From Aquarana catesbeiana (taxonomy: Eukaryota > Chordata > Amphibia > Anura > Ranidae): a stretch of DNA of 64,000 bases. The notes beneath the pieces are model-generated. The model ran no database searches and was not told the origin of the DNA. It was given only the letters and a program-made list of their open reading frames with translations. Positions 56,321-64,000 of this stretch are shown here, piece after piece. How positions within the stretch are numbered: the stretch's first letter is position 1; every line of letters begins with the position of its first letter. The translations under genes were made by a program, and so were the position numbers. Location: contig NC_133332.1 of assembly GCF_042186555.1 (NCBI RefSeq), positions 129,279,375 to 129,343,374 of the forward strand. Reading direction: 5' to 3'.

Positions 56321-56778
56321 AATTTACCCCCTTCCTGACCAGAGCACTTTTTGCGATTCGGCACTGCATTGCTTTAACTGACAATTGTGCAGTCGTGCGA
56401 CGTTGTACCCAAACAAAATTGACGTCCTTTTTTCCCCACAAATAGAGCTTTCTTTTGGTGGTATTTGATCGCCTCTGCGTTTTTTATCTTTTGCGCTATA
56501 AACAAAAAAAGAGCAATCATTTTTACAAGTATTTCGATTTTATTGAGAAAAGTGCACATTAACAGGTCAAAACAACAAAGCAGTAACACATTGTTAAGAT
56601 TGACAGCAGGGAGACAGAAAATTAGGGTGCAAGGCGGAAGACTATGTAAAGTTCATGTCACAATTTCCGGGCACAAGATATAAAGGGAGTATTCACATTC
56701 AGTTATTTATTTAGTCTCTTCATACCCACTGGTGCATTGTTGTGTTAAATTGCCTGCAAGGATATCACCCATCTTTCA

Positions 56779-59700
56779 CTATGTCGGTATATCCTGAATT
56801 ACATCATTGCAGGTTGCTGCCTTTTCTAGCCATACATCCCATATCTTTCCATATTTCGACGGGCAGCCTCTATGTATGTAAAGCTCCTTCTTGTATGGTA
56901 ACACACTGTTAACAGCTGTAATCCATTCCTGTATTGTAGGTGTATGGGCCCTCATCCACTTCCTTGCAATAAGTAGTCTAGCTATAAACAGGGACTCTTG
57001 TAAAAATATAATATGATATTTATCAGAGCCAGGATCTGGGAAAATTCCCAGCAAGCATTGTTTAGGGCATAATTTCAGGGGAGATCCCATTTCATCGTGA
57101 ATAAACTTTACTATCTGTGACCAGTAGCCCTGCATTGCCGGACACGACCAGAGTAGATGATAGAAGGAGCCTGAGGGGTCGTCACATCTGGGGCACGTTG
57201 GCGGATAATCTGGTTTGTATCTGGACAGACGCAGTGGAGTCACATAAGATCTGTGTATTATGTAAAGTTGCGTAAGCCTATCTGATAGCCTGGTGGAGAC
57301 CTTTTTGCATGCGTCCAGTGCATCTTCCCATTCATCGTCCTCCAGCTCCCCCACATCCCCGCCCAACGATCTTTTAGTTTGTAAGCGAGTTTTGTCGCCG
57401 TGGGGCGGAGGAGAGCATTATAAAATATAGAAGTGAGCTTTAAATGGTCTTGCCCTATTAATATGCACAGGACCTCTAATTGATCTAGTGCAGGAGGTGC
57501 ATTATGGAATTGGGTCTGGAGAGCGTGACGGAGCTGGAGGTATCGAAAGTGCATGGAATTGCTAAGATTAAATTCTACTTTCAGCTGTTGGAATGATTTC
57601 AAGGTCTCACCATTATAAACATGGGACAGGTACACCACCCCCTGTGTTATCCACAAATTATAGTCTGGTATCGATAGCAGTTCTCTCAGGCCAGGATTAT
57701 CCCATAATGGTGTGTGTGAATGTGTTGCTGGTGTTTGTAGTCTATGTCTCACTATTGCCCAAATTTTGCAATGGTGATATAGTAGCCCCCACGACTGCCC
57801 AGTGTCCAGGGATCTGATGGTTCTCTAAAAATAATTTGGAAAGGGTGAGTGTACAGGCGGGCATGGGGGGAGCATACAAGAGCCATACTTGTCTATATAG
57901 TAAAAGTGGGAGAGCTGTGCCGCAAGATAGTACAGGTTAAAGTCTGGGAGTGCCGTGCCTCCCAGCTCTGTGGGGTTTTTAAGTATTTGCCAAGACAGTT
58001 TGTGACGATTTTTGCCCCATACAAAAGAGTTGAGGATAGCTTCGATGGACTTAAAGATTCTGAGGGGAAGGTAGCCAGGGGCATGTCCCAACACATAAAG
58101 GAATTTAGGGAGAATTACCATCTTTATTAGGTTCACCCGGCCCATGACCCCCAGGGGTAGTTTAGCCTATGTCTGAATTTTAATTTTAAGGGTGGCAATC
58201 ACTGGTTCTATGTTTAGTCGTATAAAGTCTTCTGGATAGCGAGTAATAACTATACCTAAATATTTCATAGAACTAACCCGGAGGAGAGGGGATGATGCCT
58301 GGGATTCACTAGGGGCCCCCATGTCTATAGGGAGGATCTGAGATTTGTCCCAATTTATTTTAAGCCCGGAATATGTGCCAAATGTTTGTATTGTCCAGAG
58401 AGCAGCCGACAGAGAGGGACCCTCATCCGCTAGATATAACAGCATATCATCGGCATATAGGCTCAATGTTTCCACTAAATTTCCACGCCTCAGTCCCATT
58501 ATCCCCGGGGGAAAGCGCAATGACGATGCAAGGGGCTCCACTGCTAGAGCGTATAGAAGGGGAGACAGGGGGCAACCCTGCCTCGTCCCTCTGGCAAGCG
58601 GGAAGGCCACAGAGACCCGCCCATTGACCAACACCCTGGCACTGGGATTCTGGTATATCAGTCTAATCCATCGTATGAAATTGGGTCCAAAGCCAAAACG
58701 CACGAGGCATGACCAGAGGTAGTCCCACTCTACTGAATCAAAAGCTTTGGCGGTGTCTAGGGACACCACAATTCTGGATCCCACCTGGTCGTGCTCGGCT
58801 TGCAAGTTCATATATAATCTACGAAGATTATACGCGGTATTTTTTGCGGGCATAAACCCTGTTTGGTCCGGATGGATCAGAGACAGGATAACTTTGTTTA
58901 AGCGCAGCACCAGGATTTTGGCCAGGATTTTAATGTCTAGTTGGAGCAGAGATATGGGACAGTACGATTCTGGGAGCTCTAAGTTTTTGCCTGGCTTGGG
59001 TATAAGTACTATATAGGCCTCGCTCATGGATCTCGGCAGGGACCCTGACTTGAAGATATACGAAAATAATTCATGTAATCTGGGAATCATGGATTCATTG
59101 TATGTTGTATAGAATTCTAATGGAAGGCCATCAGACCCGGGTGCCTTGGACGGACTGAGGTGAGAGATTGCCTCCGTTATATTGTCTTCAGTGATGGGGG
59201 CTTCTAATATTTCTACCTGTGCTGGAGTAAGTGTCGGTAAGTGTATATCGGCCAAGAGCCTCTCAATCTCCTCGCCAGTATTACTAGTGGAGGAGGAGTA
59301 TAGGGCTGCGAAGAACGAGCAGAACTCCCCAGCCACCTTGTCGGGGTCAGAAATCAATCTGCTCTCGCTGTCCTGGAGGGACACCACAGTCGGAGGTCTA
59401 TGTTCCATGTGAGCTAGGTAGGCAAGAAGGCGTCCCGCCCGCTCCCCGCATTCATACACCCTTTGTTTGCAATAAAATATTTTCCTCTCCGCCTTTTCAA
59501 AGTGAAGACCATTCACCACTCTAGTTTGTAGTTTTAGCTGATCAGCCGTAGAGGGCGAAGGGTTATCTGTAAACTCTTTCTCAACTGTCGCCAGGGCTCG
59601 TTCTGCTGCATGGATTACTTGGGACGAGGTTTTCTTATACCTGGCTATACGTTGGGCTAACATCATGCATGCGTGGGATTTGAAGGAGTCCCAAACCACA

Positions 59701-60487
59701 TCAAATGTGGTTGTGCCCCTGTTGGCCTGGAAAAAGAAACTCCACTCATTGCCCAACTCCTGTATATCTGGAACCACCGAGAGCCAGAAGGGGTTGAGTT
59801 TCCAGGAATATGTTGTGGGAGGAGAGTCTATCTTAATTTCAGCCCAGCAGGGAGCGTAGTCAGAGAGTATGCGGAGGTTGATACCCGCTTCCCCGAGCAG
59901 TGGGAGAAGGGATCGAGATATTAGAATTAAGTCTATTCGCGACATCGCGACGAAAATGCTTGATCAGTTGGATGGCAGTGCCTCCATGTATCTATGAGTG
60001 AAAGCTCATTTAGAAATTTGCCAAATCTCGTTTGGATATGGGTCTGTGGGTGCAAAGGTGACAGTCTATCCAAATCCCTATTTATTATGTTGTTAAAATC
60101 TCCCAACCATATTGCAGGCACAGTAGGAGAATGAGACATGAAGGCTAATCCTTCCATCAATATTGCAAACTGGAAAGGGGGACCATGAATTTTTGCATGT
60201 AGGAATAGAAATCTCCCCTGAGGGTCGGATTTGAGCGAAAGTAGGGTGAATTGTACCGTCTTGGCTATTAATATTGCAACTCCCCTGGAATTGGCAGTGT
60301 GAGGGGCCTGGTAGAGCCATCCCACCTAGGGCTTTTTAAGGGTCAATAAGAGCTGGCCTGTAAGATGCGTCTCCACCAGGACTACCAAGTCCGCACGCTG
60401 CATTTTGAGGTATGAAAGGACTGCATTCCATTTGGGTTTAGCTCTCACCCCCCTTACGTTCCATGTGACACACTTTATCTTGGGCAT
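56779..60487 (-). pseudogene. L1-type ORF2: endonuclease, reverse transcriptase, C-terminal knuckle
   Basis: It starts MPKIKCVTWNVRGVRAK (60487). Endonuclease motifs are TWNVRGV, VLVETHL, WLGDFNN and SRIDLIL; the final SDH reads SDYAPC, a loss of the catalytic His. Breaks: an in-frame TAG at 60326, a shift near 59940, stops at 58167 and 57825, and a shift near 57360. The RT core is in one open frame (58167-59945): APGSDGLPLEFY, PISLLQLDIKILAKIL, SLDTAKAFDSVEW, RQGCPLSPLLYAL and active-site YADDMLLYL. The C-terminus keeps CPRCDDPSGSFYHLLWSCP, a CCHC-type knuckle, and ends at 56779. It is clearly dead. Confidence 0.92.
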
Positions 60488-61387
60488 ATCATGCGCCAAT
60501 GAATAGTATAGACCCCGGGACCACCGCCGGCCGCCCCAGACCACCCCACTATGGAGAGGCCTGCGCCGCCGCTCAGAGGGCCCGCGTCCCCAGGAAATAT
60601 CCACTCCTGTGTAGCCATGTAATCATCTTCCAAGCACCCGGATGCCATACATTGCCTATAACATTAGACATATACCTGCAAATGTATCCCTTTTCGAGAA
60701 GAATGATCATAACATTTCTGAACCAGCAATAAAACTTTAACGTGATAAACATTAACACACTGGACCACCCGGGCAGATGGAGCTCCGTGAAAAATCCACC
60801 AGAACCCCACTGAAACCGGACCGTTCAGGGAAACTCAACTTGAGCTAAACACTTAGCGTTGCAATTGGTATTTGAAAAAGCAGGACCCGAGAGGGCTCCC
60901 GCAACTAGGAGGACGATTGTACGCTGCAAAACAAGCAGCGGCATCAGGAGTGAAACTCCCGGACTGATATGATCAGGATTTCGAGTATTGGGGAACCCAT
61001 CTTAAAAGTTAAATTGAGTCGTCAGTCCGAGAGTCCGTGTGAGCAGTGACTTGCAAAGGAAGCAAGTTGTGTGGGGTAGTTTCTCTAGTTCTGAGGATAG
61101 CGTGCGATTCGGGAGATGTACCCACCCCCCCCCTGAAAAAAACAAAAGAAAATAGGAAAAGGGGGAAACAAAACTTTCAACCAGGTATGGAATCCTTAGG
61201 TTCAAGAATGGGGGAGGGAAGGGTAAAGGACGTAGGCAAAAGCTAAGTCTTCAGTCGGATCCAATTTGGATGTGTTCACAGTACCTGTAGCTGAGAGGAT
61301 AACAGTCCAACTGACGGGTCCAAGTGCTCTTTGCTGTCCCCATTTTGCCATATATCGGTCATTAGGCATGGCCGGATGGAGATGTTG

Positions 61388-62249
61388 CTAAGCAGGTGCT
61401 TGTCGGGGATGCGCTCCCTCCTCCAACCAGGCAAACACAGCCTCAGGGTTATCAAAGAAGTGCGCCTTGTCTTCCCCCACTACCCGAAGCCTGGCGGGAA
61501 AGAGCATTGCATAAGAGTAGTGGTGTATCCTCAGTTGTCTCTTGGCCTCAGTAAACAGCGCCCTCTTTTTTTGGACCTCCGCCGAAAAGTCTGGAAACAC
61601 TCTGATCTCGCCATTTTTGTATGGGATATTGCCCTTAAGCCTGGTTAGGCGGAGGACCGCATCTCTATCCCGAAAATTGAGCATTTTAGCAATAAAGGTC
61701 CTAGGAGGTGCACCTGGAGGGGGGAGTTTAGCGGCCAGTCTATGAGCCCGTTCGACTACGAATGAGGTGGAGAATTCAGCTCTCCCAAAAATGGTTTTGA
61801 GCAGATTTTCTAGGAACGAGGGGGGGGGTCTGAGCCCTCAGAGCCTTCAGGGATCCCCACGAAGCGAAGGTTACACCTCTGGAGATGGTTCTCCATGTCG
61901 TCCTGTTTAGCCATTACCGCGTTCAGCTGATGTTGCATGCGCTCAGTGGTGATTTGTAATGGCGGTATGTCATCTTCCACCTGACTGATGCGGGCCTCCA
62001 TCTCTGTGACTCGGTCTCTGAGCTTCTGTAGGTCTTGCCGAATTAGGGACACATCCACTTTTATCTCCTCAATCTTGCCTGTTAGTGTGCTCTTGCAGTC
62101 TGATATAGCATCCAGCACTCGAGCAGTATCGTCAGCAGGGTCCACAGGAGGAGATGAGTCGCGCCATTTCCCTCAGCGGCCTCCTTATCCTGGAGTCGGT
62201 ATTTAGCCAGTTTCGCGGCCGCATCGCTTGTCTTTTTCGTGGGAGACAT
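61388..62249 (-). pseudogene. L1-type ORF1, two frameshifts
   Basis: It opens MSPTKKTSDAAAKLAKYRLQ at 62249. A one-base shift near 62160 leads into DPADDTARVLDAISD and a heptad-rich coiled coil (KIEEIKVDVSLIRQDLQKL, then MEARISQVEDDI). QRCNLRFVGIPEG is the RRM-entry motif. At about 61822 a run of nine G's accompanies a second shift. The remainder reads ERAHRLAAKLPPPG, RTFIAKMLNFRDRDAVLR, NGEIRVFPDFSAEVQKKR and LRVVGEDKAHFFDNP to a stop at 61388. Domain order is the same as in the ORF1 at 51625. RNA-binding chaperone role inferred from family. Confidence 0.88.
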
Positions 62250-63172
62250 ACTGTACAGTGTCCTGATGTAATGTCTGACCCGATTTTAGAGTAAAGTCAA
62301 TAAGAAATGCCCCAGGATATCTAGATACGGATCTATAGCAGGCAGAGTTCTCGGTCAGTGCTCCTTACACCATGCCGTCCAGGCCACGCCCCCAAAGAGC
62401 AATCATTTTGAAAAAAACGCAATATTTTTTACTTTTTGCTATAATAAATATCCCCCAAAAATATATAAAAAAAACAATTTTTTTTCCTCAGTTTAGGCCG
62501 ATATGTATTCTTCTACATATTTTTGGTAACAAAATTTATAGCGTCTACAAAATAGGGGATAGTTTTATGGCATTTTTATTTTTAATTTTTTGTTTATTAG
62601 TAATGGTGGCTAGCTGCGATTTTTATTGGGACTGAGACATTATGAGACATTATGGCAGACATACCGAACATTTTTGACACTATTTTGGGACCTTAGTCAT
62701 TTATACAGCTATCAGTGCTATAAAAATGCATTGATTACTGTGTAAATGACACTGGCAATGAAGGGGTTAACCACTAGGGGGCGGTGAAGGGGTTAAGTGT
62801 GTCCTAGTGATTCTAACTGTGAAGGGGAGGGGCTACACCTCACAGGACAGCGATCACTGCTCTCGATGACAGAGTGATCTCTGTCCTGTCACTAGGCAGA
62901 AAGGGGAAATGCTTTGTTTACAAAAGCATCTCCCCGTTCTACCTCTCTGTGACACGATTGCAGGCACCTGGCAGATATCGAGTCCGCGGGACCAGCGGTC
63001 ACGGTCAAGGAGACCGCGGCACGCACGCACCCACCCACAGCACCGCTTCTTAAAGGGAACGTACCTGTACGCCCCTTTGCCCACCAGTGCCATTCTGCCG
63101 AAGTAAATCGGCGTGCACTGGTCGGCAAGCAGTTAAAGAAGTGGGGTCAGGGGCATGGCCTAGCCGCAAGTG

Positions 63173-63182
63173 AAGATGGCCG
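63173..63182 (+). promoter_or_regulatory. Possible YY1-type site in the LINE 5' UTR
   Basis: AAGATGGCCG lies about 36 bases from the LINE 5' end. It matches the YY1 consensus (AAGATGGCnGC) and is identical to the string near the start of the human L1 5' UTR that positions transcription initiation. Function here is inference from sequence alone. Confidence 0.4.
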
Positions 63183-63244
63183 CTTGACTCACAGGCTCCG
63201 CTCTTCCACCTCACCATCCAGCCTCTCCAGCTGCCCCAGCAGCA

Positions 63245-64000
63245 GCAACGAACCTCCAGACCAGAGGACATATCTCAGGGCACCCTCCGGATTATGATCC
63301 ACAGGAAATCCCACACCAAGGGAACTCGCTGGTTGGATTTCTACATGCCTCAGCTGAACTCCCCTCCTGCGAGATTGAAGAACTGGAGGTACAACAATCA
63401 GCTCCAGCACCCTCCCCAGGCGACAGAGGTAAGCGGACAGCAGACTCTCCAGATCTCTCTCCTACCAAACAGCCCCCTGTAAAAAAGCACAGCAGTGCTG
63501 GGACCTCTAGTTCACCAGAGCTCCAGCCTTCTCACTCTCTTGCTGCTTATCCCTCCACTGATAACCCAGCCTCAGAGTATGCTATCAAAGCCATGCTACT
63601 CTCTCTGTAGGCTGACTTTCAACGTAAACTTTGCAGTTTCCATTAACCATTTAAATGCCCAGATTGCTAACCTAGAAGAACACATTGATCAAATTGAACA
63701 GCACCTTTACACTGCCACTAAAGCCCATAATGACATAGTGGATATCCAGGATGAGCAAGCCGCAACCATCCACATGATGCGCCTGAAAATCTCAGACTTA
63801 GAGGACCGCTGTAGGCGGAACAACATTAAAATTAGAGGGGTACCTGAATCCCTTCCCCCCTCTGAAATTGTCTCTGATTTACATCAAATATTCCGCAAAT
63901 TGATCCCTTCTCTCACAGCTAATGATATGCTCATAGACCAGGCTCACAGAATCCACAAGCCACAGCATCTTCCAGCCTCTACTCTTAGGGACATTTTAGC
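63245..64000 (+). pseudogene. L1-type ORF1, N-terminal and RRM entry, frameshifted
   Basis: One frame (to a TAG at 63608) has a low-complexity, Pro/Ser-rich N-terminus: SAELPSCEIEELEVQQSAPA, DRGKRTADSPDLSPTKQPPV, ending SEYAIKAMLLSL. No ATG was found in this frame. After the stop and a shift near 63640 the coiled coil continues (INHLNAQIANLEEHIDQIEQ and on), then MRLKISDLEDRCRRNNIKIR with GVPESLPP, the RRM-entry motif shared with the ORF1 proteins at 51.6 and 61.4 kb. It ends at the window edge at THRDIL-like sequence (STLRDIL). Incomplete and broken. Confidence 0.85.

Larger units (their letters stand above)
56524..62393 (-). mobile_element. L1-like LINE, full length but degenerate (5.9 kb)
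   Basis: aaagagcaatcatttt at 56508-56523 and 62394-62409 is a 16-bp target-site duplication inside the split transposon. On the minus strand: 5' UTR beginning gggggcgtggcctggacg, ORF1, a ~0.9-kb spacer, ORF2, then a ~250-bp 3' UTR. There is no poly(A) tail. It is more diverged from the LINE at 46463 than the latter's own copy, and represents a different family. Confidence 0.92.
56321..63136 (+). mobile_element. DNA transposon of the 44679 family, split by a LINE
   Basis: Left part 56321-56523 ('cccccttcctgaccagagcac', 'ttaactgacaattgtgcagt', 'tagagctttcttttggtgg') and right part 62394-63136 ('cagtgctataaaaatgcatt', 'ggggttaaccactaggggg', 'gtcggcaagcagttaa') together rebuild an element like 44679-45634. 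The left terminus is damaged at the hAT junction. The right end is aagcagttaa. It carries no transposase. Confidence 0.8.
63137..64000 (+). mobile_element. 5' end of another L1-like LINE, cut by window edge
   Basis: It starts directly after the transposon end with GC-rich 'gtggggtcaggggcatggcc', resembling the 5' start of the LINE at 62393 (gggcgtggcct). ORF1 sequence follows on the plus strand. The 3' part lies beyond the window. Confidence 0.8.

Overview
The window reads as repeat-dense intergenic DNA from a true-frog (ranid-type) nuclear genome. This rests on vertebrate-type CR1, L2, L1-like LINEs, a Tc1 transposon and Ty3/gypsy elements, plus several non-autonomous transposon families (TIRs of the ttaaccactt / aagtggttaa type, the tgccgcgtacacacga type, and the type ending in taaatcaacccc) that I associate from memory with ranid frogs. 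I found no host protein-coding gene, rRNA, tRNA or CRISPR. Every long open frame traces to a transposon, to a simple repeat, or to nothing recognisable.

Layout. 0-5 kb: a long non-autonomous DNA transposon with an internal array of ~380-bp units arranged head-to-head, then a CR1 relic. 5.6-6.1 kb: a retroelement fragment with a hammerhead-ribozyme-like motif. 7.7-12.1 kb: a wrecked Ty3/gypsy element with parts of two LTRs, a CR1 segment in place of its 5' half, and integrase lying upstream of reverse transcriptase in the same frame. 16.2-18.5 kb: a GTATATACCCAGCCTCT-type minisatellite interrupted by a retroposon that is a 442-bp-arm palindrome. 20.0-23.8 kb: the 5' half of another gypsy element (LTR, tRNA-Pro-type primer binding site, PNMA-like gag, aspartic protease), cut by a MITE. 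23.9-28.2 kb: an L1-like scrap, an almost complete Tc1 transposon, two MITEs and a 5'-truncated L2. 28-36 kb: mostly unrecognised sequence with MITEs and (TA)n. 36-40 kb: a CR1 copy and two members of a foldback retroposon family. 41.3-44.3 kb: a 2.9-kb TIR element with large internal repeats, split by a third foldback retroposon. 44.7-45.6 kb: a ranid DNA transposon. 46.4-54.8 kb: a near full-length L1-like LINE (both ORFs) and, 0.4 kb away, a 5'-truncated copy about 99% identical. 55-63 kb: a hAT-like element, then a DNA transposon split by a full-length but broken L1-like LINE. 63.1-64 kb: the 5' end of another LINE running off the window.

The elements can be ordered in time by nesting. 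Target-site duplications read directly from sequence fix the insertion boundaries of three LINEs and three foldback retroposons. The main candidates for something little described are the foldback (palindromic) retroposon family with shared tails, the hammerhead-like motifs in apparently related sequence, and transposons whose interiors have grown into inverted arrays. All host-element coding sequences seen carry stops, frameshifts or truncations, so none is predicted to be active as it stands; the L1-like family at 46-55 kb looks the youngest.
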